From: Paraburkholderia caribensis
GTDB taxonomy: Bacteria > Pseudomonadota > Gammaproteobacteria > Burkholderiales > Burkholderiaceae
Direction: 5' to 3'
Length of the DNA: 64,000 bases
Assembly (NCBI RefSeq): GCF_002902945.1
Contig: NZ_CP026104.1
Location: 124,001-188,000 of the forward strand
Shown here: piece after piece, positions 9,901 through 19,767 of the stretch
Numbering within the stretch: position 1 is the stretch's first letter
How the letters are laid out: the number at the start of each line of letters is the position of its first letter
Made by a program: the position numbers and the translations under genes
Notes under the pieces: model-generated
The model's database searches: none
What the model saw: only the letters and a program-made list of their open reading frames with translations
Told to the model about the DNA's origin: nothing

Positions 9901-12900
9901 GGGCGGCGCGACCGTCAATGCGGGCACGCTCGCACTCGGCGCGGGCGGCAGCCTCGCGGCAAACGGCGGCGTCACGCTCTCGGGCGTGGGATCGGCATTC
10001 GACATCAGCGCTTCGGGCGCCAACCAGACGATCGGCTCGCTCGCAGGCGTCGCGGGCAGCACGGTGTCGCTCGGCGCGAACACGCTGAGCTTCGGCGATT
10101 CGACCAACCAGGTGTTTGCTGGCGCGCTCGTGGGCACGGGCGGCATCGTCAAGCAGGGTAGCGGCGTGCAGACGCTCGCGGGCGCCAACACTTATAGCGG
10201 CGGCACGGCGCTAAATGCGGGCGGCCTGGTACTCGGCAACAACGCAGCGCTCGGTTCGGGCGCGGTATCGGTGAACGGCGGGGCGACGCTCGACAGCAGC
10301 ACATCGCTAACACTCGCCAACAACATCGCGCTGAATGCAGGCCTGACGGTGCTCGGCTCGAACGACCTGACGCTGAACGGTGCGCTGTCGGGCTCGGGAA
10401 GCCTGACGAAAAGCGGCGCGGCAACGCTGACGCTCGCAGGCGCGAACACCTTCACGGGGCCGGCAACCGTCAATGCCGGGACGCTTGCGCTGTCGGGCGC
10501 GGGCAACCTGTCGGCATCGACGGATATGAATCTCGCGAACGCGGGCGCGGCGCTCGACGTCAGCGGCGCGAGTGCTGCGCCGACCATCGGCGTGCTCAAT
10601 GGCGTAAGCGGTACGAGCGTGGCGCTCGGCGCGAATACGCTGATACTTGGCAATGCGAACAATGGCGCGTTCGGCGGTTCGATCAACGGCACGGGCGGTC
10701 TGGTCAAAGAGGGTAGCGGCACTGAGACGCTGACGGGCGCGAACACCTTCACGGGCGGCGCGACGATCAACGCGGGCACGCTCGCGCTCGGCGCGGGTGG
10801 CAGTCTCGCGGCGAGCGGCGGCGTGACGCTGGGCGGCGCAGGCGCTGCGTTCGACATCGCCAATGCAGGCGCAAACCAGACCGTCGGCGCGCTGTCGGGC
10901 GTGGCGGGCAGCACGGTGTCGCTCGGCGCGAATACGTTGAGCTTCGGCGACGCTACCGACCAGACGTTCGACGGCACGATCAGCGGCACAGGCGGCATCG
11001 TCAAGCAGGCTGCAGGCGTGCAGACGCTGACGGGCGCCAGCACGTACAGCGGCGGCACGACGCTCAATGCAGGCGGCCTCGTGCTCGGCAACGACGCGGC
11101 GCTTGGCACCGGCACACTGACGGTCGGCGGCGCGAGCACGCTCGACACGACGTCCGCAGCAACGCTCGGCAACAACGTCGCGCTGAACGCCGGGTTGATT
11201 GTGCTCGGCACGAACGACCTGACGCTCAACGGCGCGATCTCAGGGACGGGCGGTCTGACGAAAGACGGCGCGGCCACGCTCACGCTGAACGGTGCCAATA
11301 CCTACACGGGCGGCACCCAGGTCAACGCCGGCACGCTCGCGCTCGGCGCGAACGCGAGCCTTGCCGCGAGTGGCATCGTCGATGTCGTGACGGGCGCGAC
11401 CTTCGACCTGTCGGCGGGCAACGGCCTGCAGACCTTCGGCACGCTGACGGGCGGCGGCAATGTGATTCTCGGCTCGAACGTGCTGACTGTCGGTGGCCCG
11501 GCGGACGGCACGTTCAGCGGTTCGATCGGCGGCAGCGGCAGTCTCGTGAAGGTTGGTTCGGGTACCGAAACATTGACGGGCACCCACACCTTCACGGGCG
11601 GCACGGCCATCGACGCGGGCACGCTCGCGATCGGCGCGGGCGGCAGTCTCGCCGCGACGGGTGGCGTCACGCTGAACGGCATCGGCTCCCGCTTCGACAT
11701 CAGCGGCGCGGGCGCCGATCAGACCGTCGGCGCGTTGTCCGGCGTGAACAGCAGTTCGATCACGCTCGGCGGGAACACGCTGACATTCGGCGACGCGAGT
11801 TCGCAAACGCTGGGCAGCGCGATCACCGGCACGGGCGGCATCGTCAAGCAGGGCAGCGGCACCGAGACGCTGACGGGTGCGAACACGTACACGGGCGGCA
11901 CGACGATCGCCGACGGCACACTTGCGCTCGGCGCGGGCGGCAGCCTCGCGGCAACGGGCGCGGTGAACCTGGCAAGCGGCAACTCGTCATTCGATATCGG
12001 CAATGCGGGCGCGGATCAGACTGTCGGCGCGCTGTCGGGCGCAGCGGGCAGCACGATCTCGCTCGGCGGGAACACGCTGACATTCGGCGATGCGACCTCG
12101 CAAACGCTCGGCAGCGCGATCAGCGGCACGGGCGGTCTCGTCAAGCAGGGCAGCGGCACGGAAACGCTGACAGGCGCGAATACCTACACCGGCAGCACGA
12201 CGATCAACGGCGGCACGCTGGCGCTGGCGGGCGCGGGCAGTCTGTCGTCGTCGACGGACGTGAATCTGGCGAATACTGGCGCGGGCTTCGATATCAGCGC
12301 GGCAACGGGCGCGCCGACGATCGGCGCATTGACGGGCGTGGCCGGCACGAACGTCACGCTTGGCGCGAACACGCTGACGTTCGGCAACGCGACCAACGGC
12401 ACGTTCGGCGGTTCGATCGGCGGCACGGGCGGCATCGTCAAGCAGGGCAGCGGCACGCAGACGCTGACGGGCGCGAACACGTACACGGGCGGCACGACGA
12501 TCGATGCGGGCACGCTCGCGCTCGCGGGCGGCGGCAGCCTCGCGGCGACGGGCGCGGTGAACGTTGCCGGCGCGGGCGCGGCGTTCGACATCAGTGGTGC
12601 AGCCAGCAACCAGACGGTCGGCTCGCTGGCTGGCGCAGCGGGCAGCACGGTCGCGCTCGGCGGCAATTCGCTGACGTTCGGCGACGCGTCGGATCAGACC
12701 TTCGCAGGTGCGATCACGGGCACGGGCGGCATCGTGAAGAACGGCTCGGGCGTCGAAACACTGACGGGCGCGAGCACCTATAGCGGCGGCACGACGCTCA
12801 ACGCGGGCGGCCTCATCGTCGGGAATAATTCGGCGCTCGGCACGGGTGCGTTGACGGTCGGTGGCGCAAGCACGCTCGACAGCAGCACGGCAACGACGCT

Positions 12901-15900
12901 CGCCAACAATGTCGTGCTGAACGCGGGACTGACGGTGCTCGGGAGTCACGACCTGACGCTCGACGGCTCGATCTCCGGCACGGGCGGTCTGACGAAAGAC
13001 GGCGCAGCGACGCTCACCTTGAACGGCGCCAACACGTACACGGGCGGCACGCAGGTCAACGCGGGCACGCTCGCGCTCGGCGCGGGCGCGAGCCTCGCGG
13101 CAAGCGGCATCGTCGATGTCGCGGACGGCGCGACCTTCGATCTGTCGGCGGGCAACGGCACGCAGACCTTCGGCACGCTGACGGGCGGCGGCGCGATCAA
13201 TCTCGGCGCGAACTCACTGACGCTCGGCGATGCCACCGACGGCACTTTCAGCGGGGCAATCGGCGGTACGGGCAGTCTCGTGAAAGTGGGTACGGGCACC
13301 GAAACGTTGACGGGCGCGAACACCTACACGGGCGGCACGACGATCGCCGACGGCACGCTCGCGCTCGGCGCGGGCGGCAGTCTCGCTTCGACGGGCAGTG
13401 TCACGCTTGGCGGCCCGGGCACGGGCTTCGACATCAGCGGCTCGGGCGCGAACCAGACGATTGGCGCGCTTGCGGGCGCGGGCGGCGACGTGACGCTCGG
13501 CGCGAACACGCTGAGCTTCGGCGATGCGTCGAACCAGACCTTCGGCGGCACGATCAGCGGCACGGGCGGCATCGTCAAGGCGGGCAACGGCACCGAGACG
13601 CTCACCAACACGAACACCTACACGGGCGGCACGACCATCAACGCAGGCGTGCTCGCCCTGTCGGGTGCGGGCAGCCTCGCGTCGACGGGTGCGGTCAACG
13701 TTGCGGGCGCAGGCGCCGGGTTCGATATCAGCGGCGCGGCGGGCAACCAGACGGTCGGCGCACTGGCGGGCGCAGCGGGCAGCACGGTCGCGCTCGGCGG
13801 CAAGTCGCTGACGTTCGGCGATGCGTCCAACCAGACGCTTGCCAGCACCGTCACAGGCACGGGCGGGCTCGTCAAGCAGGGCGCAGGCGTCGAAACGCTG
13901 ACGGGCGCGAACACCTACAGCGGCGGCACGACGCTCAATGCGGGCGGCCTGATCGTCGGCAACAATTCGGCGCTCGGCACGGGGGCGTTGACGGTCGGCG
14001 GCGCAAGCACGCTCGACAGCAGCGCGGCAACGACGCTGGCCAACAACGTCGTGCTGAATGCCGGGTTGACCGTGCCCGGCACCAACGATCTGACGCTCAA
14101 CGGCGCGATCGCGGGCACGGGCGGCCTGACCAAAGACGGCGCAGCGAAGCTCACGTTGAACGGCATCAACACGTACACAGGCGGCACGCAGGTCAACGCG
14201 GGCACGCTCGCACTCGGCGCGAACGCGAGTCTCGCGGCAAGTGGCATCGTCGACGTTGCGAACGGCGCGACCTTCGATCTGTCGGCGGGTAACGGCATGC
14301 AGACGTTCGGCACGCTGACGGGCGGCGGCACGATCAATCTCGGCGCGAACACGCTGACGTTAGGCGACGCGAGCAACGGCACGTTCTCGGGCGGCATCGC
14401 GGGCACGGGCGGCCTCGTCAAGGTCGGCACGGGCACGGAAACGCTCACGGGCACGAACACCTACACGGGCGCCACGACGGTCAATGCGGGCACGCTCGCG
14501 CTTGGCGGCACGGGCACGCTGTCGAACGCGACCAACGTCGATCTTGCAAACGCAGGCACGGCGTTCGACGTGAGCGGCACGACCGGCACGCCGACTATCG
14601 GCTCGCTCTCCGGCGTGACGGGTACGAACGTGGCGCTCGGCGCGACGACACTGACGCTCGGCGGCGGCTCCGATGGCACGTTCAGCGGCACGATCGGCGG
14701 CACGGGTGCACTCGTCAAGGCGGGCAACGGCACGCAGACGCTGCTGACGGCGAACACCTATACGGGCGGCACGACGCTGACGGGCGGCAAGCTCGTCGTC
14801 GGCAACGATGCGGCGCTCGGCAGCGGCGCGCTGACCGTCGGCGCGCCAGTGACGCTCGATGCGGCCGCGCCCGTCAATGTCGCGAACCCGGTCGTGCTGA
14901 ACGCGACGGCGACGATCGGCGGCAGCGCGGATACGACGCTGTCGGGCGTCGTGTCGGGCGGGGGTGGCTTCATCAAGAACGGCGCGGCGAACCTGACGCT
15001 TGCCAGGGACAACAGCTACGCAGGCGGAACCGTCGTCAACGCGGGCACGCTGACGCTCGCGTCGAGCGGCGCGCTTGGCACCGGCGGCCTGTCGATGAAC
15101 GGCGGTACGCTAAACCTCATCGGCGCGTCGACGCCGCTGCATCTGTTCCTTGCGTCGTTGAACGGCGTGTCGGGCGCGTCGATCAATCTCGGCAACGCGG
15201 CGCTCACCGTCACGGGCGGCGGCAACTTTGCGGGCTCGCTGTCGGGCACGGGCTCCGTCACCAAGGCCGGCGGCGAGACGCTCACGCTGAGCGGCGCCAA
15301 TACTTATAGTGGACCGACCACAGTGTCGGCGGGCACGCTGTCGGTCACTGGTTCGGCGGCGAATTCGACCGTCACCGTGCAGCCGGGCGCGACCTTGACG
15401 GGCTCGGGCACGATCGGCGGGCTGGTGGTGCGCAACGGCGCGATAGCGGTGGCGGGCCAGCCTGGCCGCAGCCTGAACGTGATCGGAAACGTGCTGTTCG
15501 AGCAGGGTTCGCAGCTGAATGTCGCGGCCACGCCCGCGCAGAGTGGAACCGTCGCATCGACGGGAGGCGCGACGCTCGCAGGCGGCAATGTGCAGGTGTT
15601 GGCCGGGCAGGGCATCTATACGCCGTCGACAAGTTACGCGATCGTCAGCGCGAGCCAAGGCGTGACTGGAGCCTTCGAAGGCGTCACGTCGAACCTCGCG
15701 TTTCTCACGCCCACGCTCAGCTATGACGCGACGCACGTCTACATCAGCATGACGCCGAACGGCGCGGCGTTCTCGTCGGTTGCAACGACGAAGAACGAAA
15801 CGGCCGTGGCGACCGCGCTGGCGACGCTGCCAGACACGGGCGCGCTGATCCCCGCGTTGCTGTCGACGGATGTGCCGACTGCGCGCGTCGCGTTCAACCA

Positions 15901-16936
15901 GCTCGACGGCGAACTGCATGCGAGCACGAAGACCATGTTGCTGCTCGACAGCCGTTATCTGCGCGATGCCATGACGGATCGTCTGCGGCAGGGTCTCGCG
16001 CCTTCGAGCGGGCCGCTGGCGGCGATGTCGTCGGGCTCGGCGCAGTGCGATAACCGCAGCGCGCAAGGCGCACTGCCCGCCGCCGATGCGTGCTCCGATT
16101 CGCGGCCGTATCGGCCCGTCGTGTGGGCGCAGGCCTACGGCGCCGACAGCCGGCTCGCGGGCGACAGCAATGCATCGGATATCGACCGTACGACGACGGG
16201 TTTCATCGGCGGCGCGGATGTGGCGCTGAATGACACGTGGCGTTTCGGCCTCGCGGGCGGCTTCGGGCATAGCTCGCTCGACAACGATCTGAACTCGTCG
16301 GCGTCCGTCGACAGCTATCACGTCGCGATGTACGGCGGCGCGCAATACGGACCCGTCGGCGTGCGGCTGGGCGCGTCGTATTCATGGAACGACGTGAGCA
16401 TGGACCGTTATCCGGGTTTCACCGGCTTCACGGATCACGACAGCGCCGATTACACGGCGAAAACGGCGCAGGTGTTCGGCGAAGTGGGCTACGCGGTGCC
16501 CTTCAACCGATTCGCAATCGAGCCGTTCGCGGGACTCGCGTATGTGAACTTGCATACGGATGGCTTCACCGAGAACGGCGGCGACAGCGCGCTGCGTAGC
16601 AACGGCGAAACCGACAACATCGGCTTTTCGACCTTAGGTTTGCGCATCGCGACGCGGCTTGGTGAATTGCCGGGCGCCGCGTTCAGCGCGCATGCGATGA
16701 CAGGCTGGCGCCATGCGTTCGGCAACTCGGAGCCGAGTTCGACGCTGGCGTTCGTCGGCGGCAGTTCGTCGTTCGATGTGGCAGGCGTGCCGATCGCGCG
16801 CGACAGCGCCGTCGTCGAACTGGGTGTCGATGCGAATCTCGCGAAGAACATGACGCTCGGCGTGTCGTATAGCGGTCAGTATGGCGGCGGCTCGCACGAC
16901 AACGCGATTTCGGGGCGCTTCGCGTGGAGGTTCTGA
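6911..16936 (+). CDS. Giant autotransporter adhesin with PATR repeats (type V secretion)
   Basis: 3341 residues, starting at GTG behind GGGAGG at 6901-6906. Residues 1-35 form a signal peptide (basic start, hydrophobic TAIAVSVFLAFNAVGL, then E-A-E-A before a cysteine), so it is exported by Sec. Residues about 390-2812 carry some 26 autotransporter-associated beta-strand repeats of the form GTGGIVKQGSGTQTLTGANT, which build a beta-helix passenger. The last 275 residues, from about 3067, look like an autotransporter beta-barrel (VVWAQAYGADSRLAG onward) ending in R-F-A-W-R-F, the terminal phenylalanine needed for outer-membrane insertion. The passenger probably acts at the cell surface in adhesion or aggregation; its ligand is unknown. 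Glycine, threonine and alanine dominate. The frame is undamaged despite its repetitiveness. Confidence 0.93.
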   Translation: MKRVIDRNAFNLQRTAIAVSVFLAFNAVGLREAEAACSTAGSAVTCSGAANPLAPSFSSSANNLAVTTNTGSSLGVLLGVGGNALTLTGNNVTLNNAGTIDPSLLGALSILSTGTVIGNAAASTVNVTNTGTMTGTMGLLGVNLSSLTGLALAVQNGTGGVTNITNSGLMGASALAGVSVGTGDLATAAFYGGGQVVFTNSSTGTINGRVAFEASATPGAGNTFVNAGTIVGSVSMGAGSTNTFTARTGSSVSAGTGVSGNALGVLGFNLGFAAAGIVDGGAGGNNTLRLQQAGGGPATGQMGIANYINFNHLAVDSGTWTLNGASSVSDAALASGAVVNIDNSASLGTGTITSTGGALQTATAGLNLGNALLFGTGGLTVAGANPMTLSGAASGSGALTKTGAGTLTLTGNNSYTGGTNLAGGGLVLSNNTALGTGALNVNASSTLDTSAAGLALGNAVNLGSGTVLSLGGSNALTLAGAIAGSGGLTKNGAATLTLTGANTFTGPATVNGGTLAVTGAGTLAPTGSVILNAAGTALDISAATANQTLAELSGSGNVLLGARTLTFGDANSLALSGAISGTGGLIKQGTGTQTLSGANTYMGGTTINGGTLALSGSGSLATGSAVNLAGVGAQFNIGAASGARTIGALSGVAGTSVGLGANTLTFGDASSQTLGSAISGTGGIVKQGSGTQTLTGASTYTGGTTVNAGTLALGAGGSLAASGALNLAGAGTAFDITGTTGAQTIGALSGVTGSTIALGANALAFGDTTNRSFGGTIGGTGSLVKQGTGTQTLTAANTYTGGTTINAGTLALGAGGSLAAAGGVTLGGAGASFDISASGANQTIGALAGMAGSVTLGANTLSFGNASNQTFGGTISGTGGIVKQGVGTETLTGANVFTGSATVNAGTLALSGAGALTAATNLNLANAGAGFDISGASGTRTIGTLTGVAGSAVALGARTLTLGGTASSTYAGTIGGTGGLVKQGSGTQTLAGANSFTGGATVNAGTLALGAGGSLAANGGVTLSGVGSAFDISASGANQTIGSLAGVAGSTVSLGANTLSFGDSTNQVFAGALVGTGGIVKQGSGVQTLAGANTYSGGTALNAGGLVLGNNAALGSGAVSVNGGATLDSSTSLTLANNIALNAGLTVLGSNDLTLNGALSGSGSLTKSGAATLTLAGANTFTGPATVNAGTLALSGAGNLSASTDMNLANAGAALDVSGASAAPTIGVLNGVSGTSVALGANTLILGNANNGAFGGSINGTGGLVKEGSGTETLTGANTFTGGATINAGTLALGAGGSLAASGGVTLGGAGAAFDIANAGANQTVGALSGVAGSTVSLGANTLSFGDATDQTFDGTISGTGGIVKQAAGVQTLTGASTYSGGTTLNAGGLVLGNDAALGTGTLTVGGASTLDTTSAATLGNNVALNAGLIVLGTNDLTLNGAISGTGGLTKDGAATLTLNGANTYTGGTQVNAGTLALGANASLAASGIVDVVTGATFDLSAGNGLQTFGTLTGGGNVILGSNVLTVGGPADGTFSGSIGGSGSLVKVGSGTETLTGTHTFTGGTAIDAGTLAIGAGGSLAATGGVTLNGIGSRFDISGAGADQTVGALSGVNSSSITLGGNTLTFGDASSQTLGSAITGTGGIVKQGSGTETLTGANTYTGGTTIADGTLALGAGGSLAATGAVNLASGNSSFDIGNAGADQTVGALSGAAGSTISLGGNTLTFGDATSQTLGSAISGTGGLVKQGSGTETLTGANTYTGSTTINGGTLALAGAGSLSSSTDVNLANTGAGFDISAATGAPTIGALTGVAGTNVTLGANTLTFGNATNGTFGGSIGGTGGIVKQGSGTQTLTGANTYTGGTTIDAGTLALAGGGSLAATGAVNVAGAGAAFDISGAASNQTVGSLAGAAGSTVALGGNSLTFGDASDQTFAGAITGTGGIVKNGSGVETLTGASTYSGGTTLNAGGLIVGNNSALGTGALTVGGASTLDSSTATTLANNVVLNAGLTVLGSHDLTLDGSISGTGGLTKDGAATLTLNGANTYTGGTQVNAGTLALGAGASLAASGIVDVADGATFDLSAGNGTQTFGTLTGGGAINLGANSLTLGDATDGTFSGAIGGTGSLVKVGTGTETLTGANTYTGGTTIADGTLALGAGGSLASTGSVTLGGPGTGFDISGSGANQTIGALAGAGGDVTLGANTLSFGDASNQTFGGTISGTGGIVKAGNGTETLTNTNTYTGGTTINAGVLALSGAGSLASTGAVNVAGAGAGFDISGAAGNQTVGALAGAAGSTVALGGKSLTFGDASNQTLASTVTGTGGLVKQGAGVETLTGANTYSGGTTLNAGGLIVGNNSALGTGALTVGGASTLDSSAATTLANNVVLNAGLTVPGTNDLTLNGAIAGTGGLTKDGAAKLTLNGINTYTGGTQVNAGTLALGANASLAASGIVDVANGATFDLSAGNGMQTFGTLTGGGTINLGANTLTLGDASNGTFSGGIAGTGGLVKVGTGTETLTGTNTYTGATTVNAGTLALGGTGTLSNATNVDLANAGTAFDVSGTTGTPTIGSLSGVTGTNVALGATTLTLGGGSDGTFSGTIGGTGALVKAGNGTQTLLTANTYTGGTTLTGGKLVVGNDAALGSGALTVGAPVTLDAAAPVNVANPVVLNATATIGGSADTTLSGVVSGGGGFIKNGAANLTLARDNSYAGGTVVNAGTLTLASSGALGTGGLSMNGGTLNLIGASTPLHLFLASLNGVSGASINLGNAALTVTGGGNFAGSLSGTGSVTKAGGETLTLSGANTYSGPTTVSAGTLSVTGSAANSTVTVQPGATLTGSGTIGGLVVRNGAIAVAGQPGRSLNVIGNVLFEQGSQLNVAATPAQSGTVASTGGATLAGGNVQVLAGQGIYTPSTSYAIVSASQGVTGAFEGVTSNLAFLTPTLSYDATHVYISMTPNGAAFSSVATTKNETAVATALATLPDTGALIPALLSTDVPTARVAFNQLDGELHASTKTMLLLDSRYLRDAMTDRLRQGLAPSSGPLAAMSSGSAQCDNRSAQGALPAADACSDSRPYRPVVWAQAYGADSRLAGDSNASDIDRTTTGFIGGADVALNDTWRFGLAGGFGHSSLDNDLNSSASVDSYHVAMYGGAQYGPVGVRLGASYSWNDVSMDRYPGFTGFTDHDSADYTAKTAQVFGEVGYAVPFNRFAIEPFAGLAYVNLHTDGFTENGGDSALRSNGETDNIGFSTLGLRIATRLGELPGAAFSAHAMTGWRHAFGNSEPSSTLAFVGGSSSFDVAGVPIARDSAVVELGVDANLAKNMTLGVSYSGQYGGGSHDNAISGRFAWRF
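8080..15345 (+). repeat. Array of about 26 autotransporter beta-strand repeats, with higher-order duplication
   Basis: Counted by eye in the translation, 26 copies of a motif of about 32 residues (G-T-G-G-x-x-K-x-G-x-G-T-x-T-L-T-G-A-N-T-Y-T-G-G-T, then N-A-G-T-L) recur every 70-110 residues. On top of this, a block of about 540 bases that begins with TYSGGTTLNAGGL and runs to TLTGGG and a G-T-F-S-G strand is nearly repeated three times, at about 11035-11580, 12772-13315 and 13909-14455. The similarity at DNA level suggests recent duplication or gene conversion within the gene. Confidence 0.85.
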
Positions 16937-18384
16937 TGCTGCAGTGTGCGCGTTCATCGCACTCGGCGATGCGCCGCAGCGTTATTTGCGGAGGCAGGAC
17001 GGTCGTGAACATGATTAATGAGCTTTATACAGCAGGCCGCACGCCCGTCACGGAGTACGCGTGAATACCACGCGGAAAGCGGTTGATCTCGGGAGCAAGC
17101 CCGTGGTTGGGGTCTCAGCACGTACAACCGGAACCGTCTGCTCGACCGTTGAAACGGTTTGCCGCAGTGATGCATGTCGAGTCGGTCGTACCGACTGGAT
17201 GCTCATTGCCGCTGCCGTCCTCGCTTCGAGTCCTTTGTCCGGGAACACCTGACTTGGTGGCCAAATGCACATACCTTTGGCTGATCGGCGGGCGTAGCTT
17301 CCGATTGCGGGTAAGACACGTGCGGTGAGCCTTTGACGTGAAGGCCGTTGACGTTGTGTTCGACCTGGGTGCATGCGATGCACGGCAGCACGTTCGTGGC
17401 CGTGGGGGTGGTGGTTCTAAGTGGCAAGGACATCAGCGTCGCAGGATTCCGGGTCACACGATGTCAAGCGATCTGGTTTGTCCGGAAGCGGCGGCGTCGG
17501 CTTTGGTGTCCGCCCAAGTGGAGAAGGATCGGCACGAGGCCATCTCCGTCACACAGAACACTATTGGAAGTGTTGCAGGTAGCGTTCGATTTCCGCAGAC
17601 AAGGAAATTCACAGGCGGCGATGTCATCGTGCGCAAGGCGCCTTGCCTTGACCTAATGGACTGGCCGGCAGTTTGCTTGCGACGTACCCTGTTCAGAGAC
17701 CGGCCCATGACCTCAAAAAACCGCCTTCGCTGTCCCCCTAACTCGTCCGAAGGATGCCCGAAGGAAACGGGCCACGTTCGCTCGCTCTGTGCAAATGGCG
17801 CTACTGATCCTCATCAACAATGACGGTATCGATCGGGCCACCTGTGATCCCGTTATGAGGCGCCTGTCGAGCAGATCGATGTCCAGTGGTTGGCGTTCCT
17901 AACACAGCCGAGGCGGAGCACCGCTCCATTAGTCGCTTCTGCGGCGTTGCCCTGAGCCTCGCGAGACTCACATGACCGATGAACTCGGGCAACGGCACAT
18001 TAAATTGCATACCCGCAGCGTTGCACGCGAATCTGCCGCCAACCAGCGCGCTTACAGGAACCGTCGCCTACAGGCGTCCCCTGCGGCGGCCGACACCGCG
18101 CAGCCGGGTCGGGGCACCGCGCTGCGGCACAGCGTCGAACGGCGGCCCTTCATCGGTACGCTGTGTGCACACTCGGCGGCATACTGAACGCCTTGTCTGC
18201 GGGTTTCACTGGCTCGTCAAGCAGCGCTACGTGCCGCGAATCCGCTTGCCATCGTCAAGATCAAGAGCCACCCTGGCGCGCAGGGGTGTATGTGTCCCGT
18301 GTGTTCTCCGAAAGCCAGTGGTTGATGCATCCGCGCTGGTTCCCGGATTTCTTGCATTTGATATTTCAGTGATTCGTGCGTCTC
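16937..18384. other. Long stretch without a supportable gene
   Basis: About 1.45 kb between the autotransporter and the IS110 relic. Several open frames of 60-160 codons exist on both strands (the longest is 17338-17823, plus) but none has a recognisable domain, a good start or protein-like composition. I see no clear terminator after the autotransporter. Likely decayed mobile DNA. Confidence 0.45.
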
Positions 18385-18536
18385 AGGTAGTGCCCGCGGC
18401 GCGCTGTGCAATCGCTGAAGTGCCTGGCGTCGGCATACTCGCGGCAACAGCGGTGGTGGCAGCGATCGGGGATGCAAAGACGTTCAAATCTGGCGGCGAG
18501 TTTGCTGCATTTGCCGCCGTACTCCCGGACACCATC

Positions 18537-19421
18537 TCACACCAAGGTTGGTGAATCGGTTCTACGTCGGAACTCGCGCGGCGAGCGGTATTTCAGCGCG
18601 CTATGCGGGTGTTTGTCGTTGTGGTGTTCAAATGCGACGGCCAGATTGCGTACGGCGGTCGCCGCGTTCGGCTTCGGCATGAACGCAACGTAGTCGCGCT
18701 TCATCGTCTTGACGAAGCTTTCTTCCATGCCATTGCTCTGCGGGCTACATACGGGCGTGGTCAGCGGCTTGAGACCAATGTCTGAAGCGAACGCGCGGGT
18801 CTTTTCCGCAATGTAACCCGAGCCGTTGTCGCCGAGCCATTCGATTTGCGCAGGCGCTTTGCCGACGTTCCCGAAGCGATGTTCGACAGCCGCCAGCATG
18901 GCGTCGCGCACAACGTCGCCGCTATGACCGCCTGTCGTCGCTGCCCAGCTCATCGCTTCGTGGTCGCAGCAATCGAGCGCAAACTTCGCGCAGCGGCTCG
19001 CCGTTGTCGCCACGAAACTCGAATCCGTCAGAGCACCATCCCCGATTGCTTCTGGCCAGGGCCACCGTGCCGTCATGCCGACGCTCGATGCCCGGCCTCG
19101 CAGGTATCCTGTGATGTAGTAAATCGTGCAGGCGCATCACGCGATAAACACGTTTCGCATTCACTGGACCCTCGCATCGCAATTCCCGCTCGCTTCGCAA
19201 TAGGCCCCAGACGCGTCGATAGCCGTAGCTCGGCAAATCAGCAATGAGCAAACGGATTTCGTCGACGATGCCAGCATCATCCGTTTGCGTGCACGACGTC
19301 CATCCTGCCAGTCAGCAGTCCGGGCGAGCTTTACCGACACATTTGAGCGCGCTACACCGAGAACGCCAGAGACCTGCTTCACTGGCGGTCCCCCGGCAAT
19401 GAGGGTGAGCGCGCAATCCAT
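18537..19421 (-). pseudogene. IS2-type transposase OrfB, frameshifted
   Basis: Three frames are needed to read it: MDCALTLIAGGPPVKQVSGV (from 19421), then LPSYGYRRVWGLLRSERELR with NAKRVYRVMRLHDLL (from 19251), then FALDCCDHEAMSWAATTGGH to YRSPREFRRRTDSPTLV (to 18537). The DDE catalytic residues are still present: aspartate in CSDGFEF, aspartate in WLGDNGSGY, glutamate in NGMEESFVKTMKRDY. At least two frameshifts inactivate it. Confidence 0.88.
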
Positions 19422-19767
19422 TTTCGCGACTTCATCACCTCCACCGCTTCCCGGAGGATCTCGCTCTCCATGGTTTCCTTGCCTAGGTGGCGCGGAGCTC
19501 CTTTATCTGCTCCAGCGCGTCGCTCAACTCGGACGCAGGCACAACTTCTTCTCCAGCGCTCACTGCCGACAGGCTGCCGTCCTGATGCAGCTTGCGCCAC
19601 TGGAACAGTTGATTTGGATTGTTGCCGTGCAGTCGGGCCACCATCGAAACTGTCTTGCCGGACTCGAACGTTTCCAGAACCATCGCCAGCTTATCGTCGG
19701 CCGACCAGCGCCGCCGGCGCTCAGGTCCCGTCAACACTTCCATCACTTCGTTCTTGTTGTTAGTCAT
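19379..19767 (-). pseudogene. IS2-type OrfA, frameshifted
   Basis: The N-terminal 94 residues from ATG 19767 contain the helix-turn-helix (GPERRRRWSADDKLAMVLET, TVSMVARLHGNNPNQLFQWR) and VVPASELSDALEQIKEL. The frame then breaks near 19485; the expected leucine-zipper end, GKETMESEILREAVEVMKSR with a final SPSLPGDRQ, is read in another frame down to 19379. The intact family member is about 120-125 residues. Confidence 0.85.

Noticed and set aside
8080..15345. Regularly spaced repeats that might suggest a CRISPR array
   Set aside because: The repeats are in frame, about 100 bases long with variable spacing, and encode beta-strand motifs; there are no cas genes and no short unique spacers.
7082..15632. 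Long open frames on the minus strand of the autotransporter gene (up to about 400 codons)
   Set aside because: They are low-complexity (alanine, proline, valine or arginine) mirrors of the repetitive GC-rich plus-strand gene, without start signals or domains.
17338..17823. 161-codon plus-strand frame in the gene-free region
   Set aside because: No start signal, no domain, irregular composition; overlapping frames on both strands look equally open.
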